From contig NZ_CP054476.1 in the NCBI RefSeq assembly GCF_013341275.1, positions 310,001 to 374,000 of the forward strand: a DNA stretch of 64,000 nucleotides. The letters are read 5' to 3'. This stretch comes from Methyloligella sp. GL2. GTDB taxonomy: Bacteria > Pseudomonadota > Alphaproteobacteria > Rhizobiales > Methyloligellaceae. Below the pieces are notes generated by a model that saw only the letters and a list, made by a program, of their open reading frames with translations, was not told the DNA's origin and did no database searches. The position numbers were made by a program, and so were the translations under genes. Below are positions 33,074 to 43,496 of this stretch, piece after piece (position 1 is the first letter of the stretch; each line of letters starts with the position of its first letter).

Positions 33074-35680
33074 ATGGCAGCGGAGCGTTACGACGCGGCG
33101 GCGCGGGAAGGCTTTTGGCAGAAGAAATGGGACGAGGCCCGGGTGTTCGAGGCCGACGCCGATTCCGACCGGCCGAAATACTACGTGCTGGAGATGTTCC
33201 CCTACCCGTCGGGGCGCATCCATATGGGCCATGTGCGCAACTACACCATGGGCGACGTGGTGGCGCGGTTCATGCGGGCGCGCGGCCATAACGTGCTGCA
33301 TCCGATGGGCTGGGACGCGTTTGGCATGCCGGCAGAGAACGCCGCCATCGAGCGCGGCATCCATCCGGGCAAATGGACCTACGACAATATCGCCACCATG
33401 CGCGGCCAGCTGAAATCCATGGGGCTGTCGCTGGATTGGGCGCGGGAATTCGCGACCTGTGACGTGGAGTATTACACCCAGCAGCAACATCTGTTCCTGG
33501 ACTTCCTGAAGGCCGGGCTGGTGGAGCGGAAATCCCGCAAGGTGAACTGGGACCCGGTGGACAATACCGTGCTGGCCAACGAGCAAGTGATCGACGGCAA
33601 GGGCTGGCGCTCCGGCGCGCCCGTGGAACAGCGCGAGCTGGCGCAGTGGTTCTTCAAGATCACCGATTTCGCCGACGAGCTGCTCGAGGCGCTGAACGGT
33701 CTGGAGCGCTGGCCGGAGAAGGTGCGGCTGATGCAGGCGAACTGGATCGGCAAGTCGGAAGGTTTGCTGGTCTTGTTCGAGACGGAGCCGGAGACGGCGC
33801 CCGCCGATATGCCGACCATCCAGGTTTTCACCACGCGGCCCGATACGCTGTTCGGGGCGAGCTTCATCGGCATCGCGCCGGACCATCCGCTGGCCACCGC
33901 CATCGCTAAGAACAACGCCGAGGCGCAAGCCTTCATCGCCGAGTGCCAGCGCCACGGCACCTCCGCTGCCGAGCTGGAGACGCTGGAGAAGCAGGGCTTC
34001 GATACGGGCGTGCGGGTGAAGCATCCGGCCGTGGAGGAGGCGAGCCTGCCGGTCTATATCGCCAACTTCATCTTAAGCGAATACGGCACCGGCGCGATCT
34101 TCGGCTGCCCGGCGCACGATCAGCGCGATCTGGAATTCGCCCGCAAATACGATCTGCCGGTAACGCCGGTGGTTCTGCCGCCGGAGGCCGATCCGGCCGC
34201 TTTCGAAATCGGCGAGGAGGCCTATACCGGCGATGGCACGCTGTTCAATTCCGGCTTCCTGGACGGGATGGGCGTAGCGGCCGCCAAGGACGCGATGAGC
34301 AATTTTCTCGCCGAGAAATCGGTCGGCAATACGAGCCAGGGGGAACGGAAGATCCAGTTCCGCCTGCGCGATTGGGGCGTCTCGCGGCAGCGCTATTGGG
34401 GCTGCCCGATCCCGATGATCCATTGCGAAAAATGCGGCATCGTGCCGGTGCCGAAGGAGGATCTGCCGGTGAAGCTGCCGGAGGATGTCAGCTTCGACAA
34501 GCCGGGCAATCCGCTGGACCATCATCCGAGCTGGAAGAACGTCACCTGCCCTAGTTGCGGCGGAGAAGCGCGGCGCGAGACCGACACGATGGATACGTTC
34601 GTCGATTCGTCGTGGTATTTCGCCCGCTTCTGCTCGCCGCGCGCGGATGTCCCGACCGAACCGCAAGCGGTGAATCATTGGCTGCCGGTCGATCAGTATA
34701 TCGGCGGCGTGGAGCATGCGATCCTGCATCTCCTCTATGCCCGTTTCTTCACCCGGGCGATGCACCGCACCGGCCATGTCGATCTCGACGAGCCGTTCGC
34801 GGGGCTGTTCACCCAGGGCATGGTGACCCACGAGACCTATAAGGACGAGGCGGGGAAATGGGTGATGCCGAAGGAGATCGTGTTCTCCGAAGGCACCGCA
34901 CGGCACAAGGAGACGAACGAGCCGATCACCGTCGGCCCGGTCGAATCCATGTCGAAGTCGAAGAAGAACGTGGTCGATCCGGACGACATCATCGCCCATT
35001 ACGGCGCCGATACGGCGCGCTTCTTCATGCTGTCGGACACGCCGCCGGAGCGCGATATCCAGTGGACCGAATCGGGCATCGAGGGCTCGCACCGCTTCCT
35101 GCAGCGGATGTGGCGCCTGACCGGCGATGTCGCCGCGCTGGGCCGGCCTTCGGCGGCGGTCGCGAATTACGGCGATGCGGCGATGGCCTTGCGCAAGGCC
35201 ACCCACAAGACCATCGCATCGGTGACCGAGGCGATCGAGACCTTGCATTTCAACTCGGCGGTCGCCCAGCTCTACGAGCTGGCCAATACGCTGTCCTCGG
35301 CCCTGAATAAGGCGGGCGATGCGCCCGGCGACGACCTGCGCGCGGCGCTTTTCGAGTCGGCTGAGACCCTGGCGCGCCTCGCCGCCCCCATGGTGCCGCA
35401 TTTGGCGGAAGAATGCTGGGCTACGCTGGGCCATGAAGATTTGCTGGCCGAGCAGCCCTGGCCGGAATTCGATCAATCTCTGGTTGTGGACGACACCATT
35501 ACAATTGCGGTTCAGGTCAACGGCAAGCGGCGGGACGAATTGACGATTGCGCGCGGCGCCGCAAAAGAAGATATTGAGGCTGCCGCGCTAGAACTCGAGA
35601 ATGTCGCGCGCGCCATTGGGGGACGGGAAATCAAGAAGATCGTTGTCGTACCGGAGAGGATCGTCAATGTCGTGGCGTAA
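33074..35680 (+). CDS. leuS: Leucyl-tRNA synthetase
   Basis: An 868-residue class Ia synthetase charging tRNA-Leu. The HIGH motif appears as HMGH (residues 50-53) within [16 protein letters not shown], the KMSKS motif as SMSKS near residue 626, and the CP1 editing domain with its conserved TTRPDT-like segment ([10 protein letters not shown]) lies between. The C-terminal anticodon and LeuRS-specific domains are complete. The ATG at 33074 begins the family-typical [10 protein letters not shown]; the frame is open 79 codons upstream only through an intergenic repeat. It overlaps lptE by 14 bases. Confidence 0.98.
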   Translation: MAAERYDAAAREGFWQKKWDEARVFEADADSDRPKYYVLEMFPYPSGRIHMGHVRNYTMGDVVARFMRARGHNVLHPMGWDAFGMPAENAAIERGIHPGKWTYDNIATMRGQLKSMGLSLDWAREFATCDVEYYTQQQHLFLDFLKAGLVERKSRKVNWDPVDNTVLANEQVIDGKGWRSGAPVEQRELAQWFFKITDFADELLEALNGLERWPEKVRLMQANWIGKSEGLLVLFETEPETAPADMPTIQVFTTRPDTLFGASFIGIAPDHPLATAIAKNNAEAQAFIAECQRHGTSAAELETLEKQGFDTGVRVKHPAVEEASLPVYIANFILSEYGTGAIFGCPAHDQRDLEFARKYDLPVTPVVLPPEADPAAFEIGEEAYTGDGTLFNSGFLDGMGVAAAKDAMSNFLAEKSVGNTSQGERKIQFRLRDWGVSRQRYWGCPIPMIHCEKCGIVPVPKEDLPVKLPEDVSFDKPGNPLDHHPSWKNVTCPSCGGEARRETDTMDTFVDSSWYFARFCSPRADVPTEPQAVNHWLPVDQYIGGVEHAILHLLYARFFTRAMHRTGHVDLDEPFAGLFTQGMVTHETYKDEAGKWVMPKEIVFSEGTARHKETNEPITVGPVESMSKSKKNVVDPDDIIAHYGADTARFFMLSDTPPERDIQWTESGIEGSHRFLQRMWRLTGDVAALGRPSAAVANYGDAAMALRKATHKTIASVTEAIETLHFNSAVAQLYELANTLSSALNKAGDAPGDDLRAALFESAETLARLAAPMVPHLAEECWATLGHEDLLAEQPWPEFDQSLVVDDTITIAVQVNGKRRDELTIARGAAKEDIEAAALELENVARAIGGREIKKIVVVPERIVNVVA

Positions 35681-36245
35681 TCGCCAGACCATGCCGCGCC
35701 TTCACGGGCCGGAGCGCGCCGGATTTGCGCCCATGCGCCGGACGCTGATGGCGTTCGCGCTGCTCGCCGGCGCCGGGCTGATGCTTGCCGGCTGCGGCGG
35801 CGTGCGGCCGCTCTACGGCACCAGCACCGGCGGTCAGGACGTGAAGAACGCCATGGCCGCGGTCGACGTGCAGCCGATCCCTGGCCGCGTCGGCCAGCAG
35901 GTGCGCAACGAGTTGATCTTCACCAATACCGGCGGCGGCCAGGCGCCGCAGCCGCGCTACCGGCTGAATATCGTGCTGAAAGAATCGCTGCTGAAATCCC
36001 TGGTCCGGCGTTCGGGCGAGGCGACCAGCGAGACGGTGCAGCTGCAGGCTCAGTTCAAGCTGGTCGATATGTCCAACAACAAGGTGCTGAAAGAGGGCAA
36101 CGCTCTGTCGCGCGCCGTGTATGACCGCTACGAGAAGACCTTCTCCAATGTGCGGGCCAAGGACAATGCGGAGAATCGCGCCGCCAAGCAGATCGCCGAG
36201 ATGATCCGCACCCAGGTCGCCGCTTATCTTGCCACGCAGACGTAA
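35667..36245 (+). CDS. lptE: LPS-assembly lipoprotein LptE
   Basis: A 192-residue lipoprotein that partners LptD in inserting LPS into the outer membrane. The lipobox LMLAGC puts the acylated cysteine near residue 42, and GGVRPLYGT follows, the alphaproteobacterial LptE signature. The long region before the lipobox (about 40 residues) is unusual, and translation might begin at Met23 (MRRTLM). The ATG at 35667 has GGAGAGG upstream and overlaps the leuS end by 14 bases. The leuS-lptE-holA order is conserved in many alphaproteobacteria. Confidence 0.9.
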   Translation: MSWRNRQTMPRLHGPERAGFAPMRRTLMAFALLAGAGLMLAGCGGVRPLYGTSTGGQDVKNAMAAVDVQPIPGRVGQQVRNELIFTNTGGGQAPQPRYRLNIVLKESLLKSLVRRSGEATSETVQLQAQFKLVDMSNNKVLKEGNALSRAVYDRYEKTFSNVRAKDNAENRAAKQIAEMIRTQVAAYLATQT

Positions 36246-36277
36246 CTTAGCGTTCGCATCTGCGCTATGCTGACCGC

Positions 36278-37285
36278 ATGGTTGCCTATAAATCCAACGA
36301 CGTTCCGCGCTTTCTGAAGCAGCCCGATTCCGCCTGCCGTGCAGTGCTGGTCTATGGCCCCGATACCGGCCTGGTCAGCGAGCGGGCGGGCGCGATGCAG
36401 CGCTATTTTCTGAAAGGCGCGCCCGATGGCGAGACGGTGCGGCTGGACGAGCGCGACTTCGCCGAGAATAGCGGCGTGCTGGAAATCGAGCTCCGTACCA
36501 AATCCATGTTCGCCTCGGCCAATGTGGTACGGGTCACCGCCAATCCGCGGCTCGATGCCGTGGCGCTGAAGACCACCCTGGCCGAGCCGCCAGAAAATCC
36601 GCTGATTGTCGAGGCCGGCAATCTCAAACCGGATTCTGCCTTACGCAAGCTGTTCGAGAAGCTGCCTTTCGCGGCGGCGCTGCCTTGCTATGCCGATGAG
36701 CGCAATCTTGCCAGTCTGATCGACGAGGAGCTGTCGGCGGCGGGGCTCGGCATCGACCGGGAGACGCGGGATTATCTCACCGCGCGGCTTGGGGCCGATC
36801 AGGCCCTGTCCCGCGCCGAGCTCTCGAAGCTCACCCTCTATGCCGCCGGCAAGGAGACGGTCACGGTCGAGGACGTCGATGCGGTGGTCGGCGACAGCGC
36901 CGAAGTGGCGGTGGAGAATTTCGTCTTTCTGGTCAGCGGCGGACAAACGCAGGAAGCGATCCGCCAGCTCGGCCGGCTGGATGCGGCGGGCATCTCGGCG
37001 CAGGCAGTGCTGTCTTCGCTCACTCGCCACTTCATGCGCATGCATATGATCGCCTCGGCCGCAGCGAAAAACGATTCGGCGGAGACCGCCTTGCGGCGTC
37101 TGCGGCCGCCGCTTCATTTCAAGCGGCGCGGTCCGTTCTTGAAGGATTGCCAGCGCTGGGGGGCGGGGCGCCTGCTTGCCGCCTTGCCGCGCATTCAGGA
37201 AGCGACCTTACGGGCGCGGCTTGCGCCGGATCTGGCGCAAGCCCATGCCGAGCGGCTGGTTCTGGCCTTGCGCAGCCGCGCGTAA
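36278..37285 (+). CDS. holA: DNA polymerase III subunit delta
   Basis: A 335-residue clamp-loader delta subunit that opens the beta clamp. N-terminal VYGPDTGLVSERAG is the degenerate P-loop region, the LRTKSMFASANVVRV stretch marks the clamp-contacting domain, and the helical C-terminal collar is complete. The 32-base spacing from lptE suggests co-transcription. The gene ends 28 bases from the converging parB stop. Confidence 0.93.
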   Translation: MVAYKSNDVPRFLKQPDSACRAVLVYGPDTGLVSERAGAMQRYFLKGAPDGETVRLDERDFAENSGVLEIELRTKSMFASANVVRVTANPRLDAVALKTTLAEPPENPLIVEAGNLKPDSALRKLFEKLPFAAALPCYADERNLASLIDEELSAAGLGIDRETRDYLTARLGADQALSRAELSKLTLYAAGKETVTVEDVDAVVGDSAEVAVENFVFLVSGGQTQEAIRQLGRLDAAGISAQAVLSSLTRHFMRMHMIASAAAKNDSAETALRRLRPPLHFKRRGPFLKDCQRWGAGRLLAALPRIQEATLRARLAPDLAQAHAERLVLALRSRA

Positions 37286-37313
37286 GACGTGTTTTCTCTT
37301 TTAAATCAGTAGC

Positions 37314-38180
37314 TTAGCCGCGCAGCAGCCGGGTGCGTAGCTCTTCGAGCTGATCGAAGTTGGTATACTGGATGCGCAGCTCGCCCTTCTCGCCCTTGCC
37401 GGGACGAAGATCGACCTTAAGGCCCAGAGCCTCTTTCAGCTCCACCTCGGCGGCACGGGTATCGACATCCTTGATCTTGGGCTGCTTGGCGGCTTTCGGC
37501 GCGACGGCACCCTTCTGCACCAGTGCCTCGACCTGGCGCACCGACAGCCCGTCCTTGACGATGCGGGCGGCGAGCAGCTCGGCATCCTGGCGGCCGATCA
37601 GCGCGCGGGCATGGCCGGCGGAGAGCTGGCCTTCCTGCACATAGCGGCGCACCGCGTCGGGCAGCTTCAACAGGCGCAGCGTGTTGGCGAGATGGCTGCG
37701 GCTCTTGCCGATCACCCGGGAGAGATCTTCCTGAGTGTAGCTATGGCCTTCCATGAGGAGCTGATAGCCCTCGGCCTCCTCGATAGCGTTGAGGTCCTCG
37801 CGCTGCACGTTCTCGATGATGGCGATCTCGGCGGCTTCCTTGTCGGAAAGGCTGCGGATCACCACCGGCGCTTCGTGCAGGCCGGCCCGCTGGGCGGCGC
37901 GCCAACGGCGCTCGCCGGCGACGATCTCGTAAGTGTCGCGCTTGTCGGCCACCGGGCGGACCACCAGAGGCTGGACCAGGCCGCGCTCGCGGATCGAGGC
38001 GGAAAGCTCTTCCAGCTGCTCCTCGGCGAATTGGCGGCGCGGGTTATAGCGGCTCGCCTGCAGCGCGCTCAAGGGCAGCATGCGCTGATCTTCCGGCGGC
38101 GCGAAGCTGGCATCGACCCCTTCGCCAAGAAGGGAGGTCAGTCCCCGGCCCAGACGCTTCTTTTGGGTGCTCGCTGTCAT
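37314..38180 (-). CDS. parB: Chromosome partitioning protein ParB (CTPase)
   Basis: A 288-residue parS-binding CTP switch. It starts with the family N-terminus RLGRGLTSLLGE (ParA-interacting). The CTP-binding GERRWRAAQRAG and ENVQREDLNAIEEAEGY blocks follow near residues 105 and 140, and then the helix-turn-helix (YTQEDLSRVIGKSRSHLANTLRLL, in parts) that reads parS. A C-terminal dimerisation domain ends the protein. The ATG at 38180 (MTASTQKK) is family-typical; an in-frame start 48 bases upstream is not. parA lies 75 bases upstream on the same strand. Confidence 0.97.
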   Translation of the reverse strand: MTASTQKKRLGRGLTSLLGEGVDASFAPPEDQRMLPLSALQASRYNPRRQFAEEQLEELSASIRERGLVQPLVVRPVADKRDTYEIVAGERRWRAAQRAGLHEAPVVIRSLSDKEAAEIAIIENVQREDLNAIEEAEGYQLLMEGHSYTQEDLSRVIGKSRSHLANTLRLLKLPDAVRRYVQEGQLSAGHARALIGRQDAELLAARIVKDGLSVRQVEALVQKGAVAPKAAKQPKIKDVDTRAAEVELKEALGLKVDLRPGKGEKGELRIQYTNFDQLEELRTRLLRG

Positions 38181-38255
38181 TTCGTTTCCGCCTTGCAGGC
38201 GCCTCCTCGATCCGCCCTTATTGGGCACCGCTTCTGTTTACGCAGCACAGATTAT

Positions 38256-39086
38256 TTACGCCGCCCGCATCCGCTTTTCGCGTTCGATCACCTCGGAGGC
38301 GAGCTTGATATAGGCCTGGCTTCCGGCGCAGCGATAGTCGTAGAGCAGCACCGGCTTGCCGTGAGAGGGAGATTCGGCGACGCGCACATTGCGCGGAATG
38401 ACGGTCGAATAGACCTTGTCGCCGAGCACGCGCCGCACATCGTCGACCACCTGGTCGGAAAGGGCGGTGCGCTGGTCGTACATGGTGAGCACCACGCCGT
38501 GGATATGCAGCTTCGGGTTCAGCCGGCCGCGGATCTCTTCCACCGTGCTGAGCAGCTGGGCGAGACCTTCCAGGGCGAAGAACTCGCATTGCAGCGGCAC
38601 CAGCACGGCATCCGCCGCGGCAAGCGCGTTGACGGTGAGAAGATTGAGCGAGGGCGGACAATCGATCAGCACATAGTCGGTGCGGTCATCCGGATCCTCG
38701 GCGGCGATCATGGCAGAGATGGCGTCGCGCAGACGGTAATGGCGGCCGCTCTCCATGCCGGATTCGCGCTCGAACGCCATCAGGTCGATGGTGGCCGGCG
38801 CGATGGAAAGCCGCGGCACGTTGGTGACGAAGCGCGCATCGGCCAGAGAGGTGGTGCCGCTCATCACGTCGAAGGTGGAGGCGCTGCGGTCGTCGGCGCC
38901 GAGCCCGGTGGAGGCGTTGCCTTGCGGATCGAGATCGATGATCAACACCTTCTCGCCGACGGCGGCCAGCGCCGTGCCGAGATTGATGGCGGTGGTGGTC
39001 TTGCCGACGCCGCCTTTCTGATTGGCCAAGGCGATGACGCGGGTCTTGCCTTTTTGCGATGAGCCGAAGCGGGGAAAACTAATCAT
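38256..39086 (-). CDS. parA: Chromosome partitioning ATPase ParA
   Basis: A 276-residue deviant-Walker ATPase that pulls ParB-parS complexes apart after replication. The signature Lys is in QKGGVGKTTTAINLG (residues 23-37), and the Walker B-like DYVLIDCPPSLNLLT is present. The start overlaps the rsmG stop by 4 bases (ATGA), giving a rsmG-parA-parB unit near the origin, as in Caulobacter and rhizobia. Confidence 0.98.
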   Translation of the reverse strand: MISFPRFGSSQKGKTRVIALANQKGGVGKTTTAINLGTALAAVGEKVLIIDLDPQGNASTGLGADDRSASTFDVMSGTTSLADARFVTNVPRLSIAPATIDLMAFERESGMESGRHYRLRDAISAMIAAEDPDDRTDYVLIDCPPSLNLLTVNALAAADAVLVPLQCEFFALEGLAQLLSTVEEIRGRLNPKLHIHGVVLTMYDQRTALSDQVVDDVRRVLGDKVYSTVIPRNVRVAESPSHGKPVLLYDYRCAGSQAYIKLASEVIEREKRMRAA

Positions 39087-39787
39087 TTGCGCTTGGCCTT
39101 TCGCTGCCGCTTGGCGAGATGCGCAATCTCGACGATGGCGGAGTCGGCGGATGTGAGGCTTCGATGGCAGCGCGCGGTGAAATCCCAGTCGCGGCGTGCC
39201 GTCTCGATCTCGTGATTTGCGTCCCGGCCTTTCAGGAACAGCCCCCGTGTTTCCCGCCCGAAGAGCGGGGCGGCGAGCCCCAGAAGGCGGGGCAGCGGTG
39301 CGAGCGCGCGGGCGCTGATCACCTGTGGAGAAAGAGGTAGTTCGTTTGGCTTCATGTTTTCAATGCGAAGGTTATGGATCTCCACAGGCGCGTTGGTCGC
39401 CTCGGCCACTTCGGCCATGAAGCGGCACTTGCGCTGATTGCTCTCCACGACATGCATCCGAAAATCCGGCTCCGCCGCTTTCAGGATCGCAACGACCAGG
39501 CCGGGAAATCCGGCGCCCGAGCCCAAATCCAGCCAGAGTCGGGCCTCCGGCGCAAGCAAAGTTAACTGCGCAGAGTCGGCGAAATGCCGCGACCAGAGAT
39601 CGGGGAGGGTCGAAGCGGCGACCAAATTGGTCCAGCTTTGCCACTCGGAAAGCAGCTCGGAATATATGCACAGGCTGTGGATAGTTTCACGTGAAACATC
39701 AAAGGCTTTGGAGAAGTCCTCCGGACCTTCGATCGCAAGGGGTGTTTTCGCGCCGTTTGCACCCTCTCCGGCGGCGGTTTCGCTCAC
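39083..39787 (-). CDS. rsmG: 16S rRNA (guanine(527)-N7)-methyltransferase
   Basis: A 234-residue methyltransferase modifying G527 of 16S rRNA. Motif I is [19 protein letters not shown], with [11 protein letters not shown] and [18 protein letters not shown] downstream, all typical of RsmG. Translation begins at a GTG (39787) that overlaps the mnmG stop as GTGA, consistent with translational coupling. A parS-like sequence sits inside its 5' end and is read as VSRET, so the coding sequence and the ParB site are superimposed. Confidence 0.93.
   Translation of the reverse strand: MSETAAGEGANGAKTPLAIEGPEDFSKAFDVSRETIHSLCIYSELLSEWQSWTNLVAASTLPDLWSRHFADSAQLTLLAPEARLWLDLGSGAGFPGLVVAILKAAEPDFRMHVVESNQRKCRFMAEVAEATNAPVEIHNLRIENMKPNELPLSPQVISARALAPLPRLLGLAAPLFGRETRGLFLKGRDANHEIETARRDWDFTARCHRSLTSADSAIVEIAHLAKRQRKAKRK
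39683..39698. promoter_or_regulatory. parS-like site 1 (within rsmG)
   Basis: AGTTTCACGTGAAACA has the perfect 14-base palindromic core GTTTCACGTGAAAC and differs from the 16-base parS consensus TGTTTCACGTGAAACA at the first base only. It lies within rsmG, about 11.7 kb from the oriC candidate. Confidence 0.88.
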
Positions 39788-41688
39788 GCCGATTTCCGCC
39801 GCGACGCGTCTTTCGCATCCCGTTTTGCGTCTCGCTTCACGTGGGCGAGAACCAGCATCAACGCCGCCGGCGTCATGCCTTCGAGGCGGGCGGCCTGGCC
39901 GAGATTGGCGGGATTGGCCCGGGTCAGCTTCTCGCGCAGCTCGTTGGAGAGACCGGAAATGGCGGCATAAGAGAACGCCGCCGGAATGGCGATAGCCTCG
40001 TCCTTGCGGAAGGCGGCGATGTCGTCGGCCTGGCGGGCGAGGTAGACGGCATAACGGGCATCGGTGGCGAGCTGATCGGCGATTCCCGGCTCGAGCTGTG
40101 CCAATTCCGGCCACAGCTTTTCCAGATCGGCATAAGCGATATCGGGATAGGAGAGAAGGTCGAAGGCGGAGCGCTTCTTGCCGTCGCGGTTCAGCCGAAG
40201 CCCCGATTTGGCGGCGGCATCCGGGCTGACCTGCAACGACTTCAGCAAGCGCTCGCCTTGGGCGAGGGATTTCGACTTTTCGGCGAAGGCCTTCGCGCGG
40301 GTCGCTCCCACACAGCCGATCTCAATGCCGATGGGGGTGAGGCGCTGATCGGCGTTATCGGCGCGGAGCGCCAGGCGATACTCGGCGCGGCTGGTGAACA
40401 TGCGGTAGGGCTCGGCAACGCCGCGGGTGACGAGGTCGTCGATCATCACGCCGACATAGCCGTCGGCGCGGGTGACGATGAAGGGCGCCGTCTCGCCAGC
40501 GGCAAGACGGGCTGCATTGATGCCGGCGATCAGCCCTTGCGCGCCGGCCTCCTCATAGCCGGTGGTGCCGTTGATCTGGCCGGCCAGGAAGAGACCGGGA
40601 ACCGCCTTCACCTCCAGCGTCGACCTGAGCTCGCGGGGATCGACATAATCGTATTCGATGGCATAGCCCGGCCGCTTCACCGCCACTTCCTCAAGCCCTG
40701 GAATGGTCTTCAGGAAGGCGTGCTGCACCTCCTCAGGCAACGAGGTCGAAATGCCATTAGGATAGATGGTGTCGTCGTCAAGGCCTTCCGGCTCCAGGAA
40801 GATCTGGTGGCTCGCCCGGTCCTTGAAGCGCACCACCTTGTCCTCGATGGAGGGGCAGTAGCGCGGACCGGCGCTTTCGATATTGCCGGAATAGACGGCT
40901 GAGCGGTCAAGATTGGCGGCGATGATACGGTGGGTCTCTTCCGTCGTATTCGTGATGTGGCAGACGGTCTGGGGCGTCACGATCTCCTGTGTCAGGAAGG
41001 AGAAGGGGACCGGCGGTTCATCGCCGGCCTGCGCGGCGAGGCGGTCCCAATCGATGCTGGTCTTATCGAGCCGGGCCGGGGTGCCGGTCTTCAGACGGCC
41101 CATGTTAAGCCCGAGCCCATAGAGCCGGTCGGCGAGACCGATCGCGGGGGCTTCGCCCATGCGCCCGGCAGGGGTGCGGCTCTCGCCGATATGAATCACG
41201 CCACGAAGGAAGGTGCCGGTGGTCAGCACCACGGCACCCGCTGCGATCTCGCGCCCATCGCCGGTGACGACACCGCAGATGCGCCCGCCTTCGACGATCA
41301 CGTCCTCCACTGCCGCCTCGATCACGCTGAGATTCTCGGTAGCCTCGATGGCCGCCTGCATGGCGGCGCGGTAGAGCTTGCGGTCGGCCTGGGCGCGGGG
41401 GCCCTGAACGGCGGCACCTTTGCTGCGATTGAGCAAGCGGAACTGGATGCCGGCCTGGTCGGCGACACGGCCCATCAGCCCGTCCAGCGCATCGATCTCG
41501 CGCACCAGATGACCCTTGCCCAGACCGCCAATAGCGGGGTTGCAGGACATCTCGCCGATGGTTGCCTTCTTATGGGTGATCAGCGCGGTTTGCGCGCCCA
41601 TGCGGGCGGCACTCGCAGCGGCTTCACAGCCGGCATGGCCGCCGCCGATCACGATCACGTCGAAGCTGTTTCGGGCATCCGTATTCAT
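39784..41688 (-). CDS. mnmG: tRNA uridine-5-carboxymethylaminomethyl modification enzyme MnmG (GidA)
   Basis: A 634-residue FAD protein that works with MnmE to modify the wobble uridine of certain tRNAs. The FAD dinucleotide-binding motif [15 protein letters not shown] is at the N-terminus, and [17 protein letters not shown] is further on. The C-terminal helical domain is complete. The ATG at 41688 (MNTDARNSF) is chosen because an upstream in-frame extension covers a parS-like sequence. It ends inside the GTG start of rsmG. Confidence 0.96.
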   Translation of the reverse strand: MNTDARNSFDVIVIGGGHAGCEAAASAARMGAQTALITHKKATIGEMSCNPAIGGLGKGHLVREIDALDGLMGRVADQAGIQFRLLNRSKGAAVQGPRAQADRKLYRAAMQAAIEATENLSVIEAAVEDVIVEGGRICGVVTGDGREIAAGAVVLTTGTFLRGVIHIGESRTPAGRMGEAPAIGLADRLYGLGLNMGRLKTGTPARLDKTSIDWDRLAAQAGDEPPVPFSFLTQEIVTPQTVCHITNTTEETHRIIAANLDRSAVYSGNIESAGPRYCPSIEDKVVRFKDRASHQIFLEPEGLDDDTIYPNGISTSLPEEVQHAFLKTIPGLEEVAVKRPGYAIEYDYVDPRELRSTLEVKAVPGLFLAGQINGTTGYEEAGAQGLIAGINAARLAAGETAPFIVTRADGYVGVMIDDLVTRGVAEPYRMFTSRAEYRLALRADNADQRLTPIGIEIGCVGATRAKAFAEKSKSLAQGERLLKSLQVSPDAAAKSGLRLNRDGKKRSAFDLLSYPDIAYADLEKLWPELAQLEPGIADQLATDARYAVYLARQADDIAAFRKDEAIAIPAAFSYAAISGLSNELREKLTRANPANLGQAARLEGMTPAALMLVLAHVKRDAKRDAKDASRRKSA

Positions 41689-41703
41689 GCCCGTTAGGTA
41701 CTC

Positions 41704-41719
41704 AGTTTCACGTGAAGCG
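41704..41719. promoter_or_regulatory. Degenerate parS-like site 2
   Basis: AGTTTCACGTGAAGCG carries the central TTTCACGTGAA but diverges at both ends, so it is the weakest of the four. It lies just upstream of the mnmG start. Confidence 0.6.
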
Positions 41720-41745
41720 TCAAAAGGAACAGCGCTGATCACATC

Positions 41746-41952
41746 ATGGTTCGAGACGCATTCGCTTTGCGAATGCCCTCACCATGAGGTCCACTTGCAG
41801 GCACCGCTTCTCGCCTCACCCCGAGGAGGGCCGAAGGCCTATGTCGAAGGCATACGCGGTGAGCCATCGACAAACACAAAAAATGTTTGAAGCTTCCGAC
41901 ATGTGCTGCAGGGCAACGGCATGGACCCCCGGGTCAAGCCCGGGGGTGACGA
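41746..41952. repeat. Composite intergenic repeat, copy B
   Basis: The same two end-units as copy A at 32.8 kb. These are CATGGTTCGAGACGC...CCTCACCATGAGG (about 41,745-41,789) and CCCCCGGGTCAAGCCCGGGGGTGACGA (41,926-41,952), with a CCCCGAGGAGGGCCGAAGGCC unit in between. It occupies the 411-base gap between mnmG and mnmE together with parS-like sites. No gene is seen. Confidence 0.75.
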
Positions 41953-41983
41953 AATCCAGTTTGGTCCGCGATCATCGGCCAAT

Positions 41984-41999
41984 TGTTTCACGTGAATCA
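41984..41999. promoter_or_regulatory. parS-like site 3
   Basis: TGTTTCACGTGAATCA matches the parS consensus at 15 of 16 positions, in the mnmG-mnmE intergenic region. Confidence 0.85.
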
Positions 42000-42030
42000 A
42001 TCGGGTCCGGCGTTAACCCTTCATTGACCA

Positions 42031-42046
42031 TGTTTCACGTGAATCA
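42031..42046. promoter_or_regulatory. parS-like site 4
   Basis: TGTTTCACGTGAATCA again, identical to site 3 and 47 bases from it, so the two form a close pair. Confidence 0.85.
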
Positions 42047-42099
42047 TTCCGGCGTCGCCGACGCGTGGGTCCCGGAACGGACTGACGCTCGGACTGGTG

Positions 42100-43416
42100 C
42101 TATTTGCCGATGCAGAATTCGCCGAAAATAGCGCCGAGCACTTCCTCGACATCGATATGGCCGGTGAGGCGCCCGAGATGCCGGGCAGCAACACGCAGCT
42201 CCTCGGCCTTCAGCTCGGGCCGGTCGGACGGCGCCTCGGTGAAACGGCGCAACGCCGCTTCGGCGGCTTCGATCTCGATGCGGTGACGGGCGCGGGTGAT
42301 CACCGGCGCGGCGGAGCCGGGGGACAGACGGTTCAGCGCCCGCTCGGAGAGCTGCTTCAGAAGCGCGTCGATACCCTCGCCGCTGACGGCGGAAATCCCC
42401 AGCCAGCCATCGGGAGCACGGAGCAGATCCACCTTGGTGGCGACGGGCAGGAATTCCTTGCCGGCAAGATCGTCCGGCGGCGCCTGCAAGGTGACGGTCG
42501 CGTCGTTCAGCCAGAGGATCAGATCGGCGTCGCGAACCCGCTCCAGCGCCCGGCGAATGCCTTCCGATTCCACCGCACCTTCGGCCTCGCGAAGCCCCGC
42601 CGTGTCGATCAGGATCACCGGCAAACCGCTAAGATCCAGATGCACTTCCAGCACGTCGCGAGTGGTGCCGGCTTCCTCCGAAACGATAGCGACATCGCGC
42701 CGGCTGAGCGCATTCAGCAGGCTCGACTTGCCGGCATTGGGCGGACCGGCGATGACGATGCGGAAGCCGCCGCGTAGCGCTTCGCCGCTGCGCCTGGAAA
42801 GTTCCGTCTTCAGCTCGCGGCGGAGGCGCACGGAAATTTCCGCTGCCTCATCCATGGCACCAGCGGCCACGTCGCTTTCGTCGGAGAAATCGATACTCGC
42901 CTCGGCCAGAGCCTGGGCCCGGAGCAGGGCGGTGCGCCAGCTCTCCGCCGTCTCGCGCAAGCGGCCTTCGGCCTGGTTCAACGCCTGACGTGCCTGCGCC
43001 GCGGTCTCGGCATTGATCAGATCGGCGAGGCCTTCCACCTCGCTGATATCCAGCTTGCCAGTCTCGAACGCCCGCCAGGCGAACTCGCCCGGATCGGCCA
43101 AGCGCACGCCCTCGATCTTGAGGATCGCGCCCAGCACCGCCTCGGTGACGGCACGGCCGCCATGGCATTGGATCTCGGCCATGTCCTCGCCGGTGAAGCT
43201 CGCCGGTCCCGGAAACCACAGCACGATGCCGCGGTCGATCAGGGAACCTGTCTTGGGGTCGATCACTTTCCGAAACGAGGCGTGGCGCGGCGGCGGGACC
43301 TCGCCGCAAAGCGCACGCAGCACAGCGGCCGTCTTGTCGCCGGAGATGCGGAAGACAGCGATGGCGGCGCGGCCCTGGCCGCTGGCAAGAGCGGCAATGG
43401 TGTCGGCGGTTTTCAT
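42100..43416 (-). CDS. mnmE: tRNA modification GTPase MnmE
   Basis: A 438-residue GTPase that partners MnmG in tRNA wobble-uridine modification. The P-loop GPPNAGKS lies at residues 224-231, the N-terminal folate-binding domain is complete, and the diagnostic C-terminal CIGK ends the protein (Cys435). The ATG at 43416 (MKTADTIAAL) is preferred over an in-frame start 24 bases upstream. It is divergent from the DUF255 gene with about 80 bases between starts. Confidence 0.96.
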   Translation of the reverse strand: MKTADTIAALASGQGRAAIAVFRISGDKTAAVLRALCGEVPPPRHASFRKVIDPKTGSLIDRGIVLWFPGPASFTGEDMAEIQCHGGRAVTEAVLGAILKIEGVRLADPGEFAWRAFETGKLDISEVEGLADLINAETAAQARQALNQAEGRLRETAESWRTALLRAQALAEASIDFSDESDVAAGAMDEAAEISVRLRRELKTELSRRSGEALRGGFRIVIAGPPNAGKSSLLNALSRRDVAIVSEEAGTTRDVLEVHLDLSGLPVILIDTAGLREAEGAVESEGIRRALERVRDADLILWLNDATVTLQAPPDDLAGKEFLPVATKVDLLRAPDGWLGISAVSGEGIDALLKQLSERALNRLSPGSAAPVITRARHRIEIEAAEAALRRFTEAPSDRPELKAEELRVAARHLGRLTGHIDVEEVLGAIFGEFCIGK

Positions 43417-43496
43417 CTGGAGACGATCAATCGGTGGCAACGCTATCGGCCGTCAAGGATCGAGGCTACCTTGAGGTGCAAATGAATAGGAGCGGC

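Noticed and set aside
34073-35476. 467-codon minus-strand frame opposite leuS
   Set aside because: It lies wholly within leuS, with no family-like sequence or start signal.
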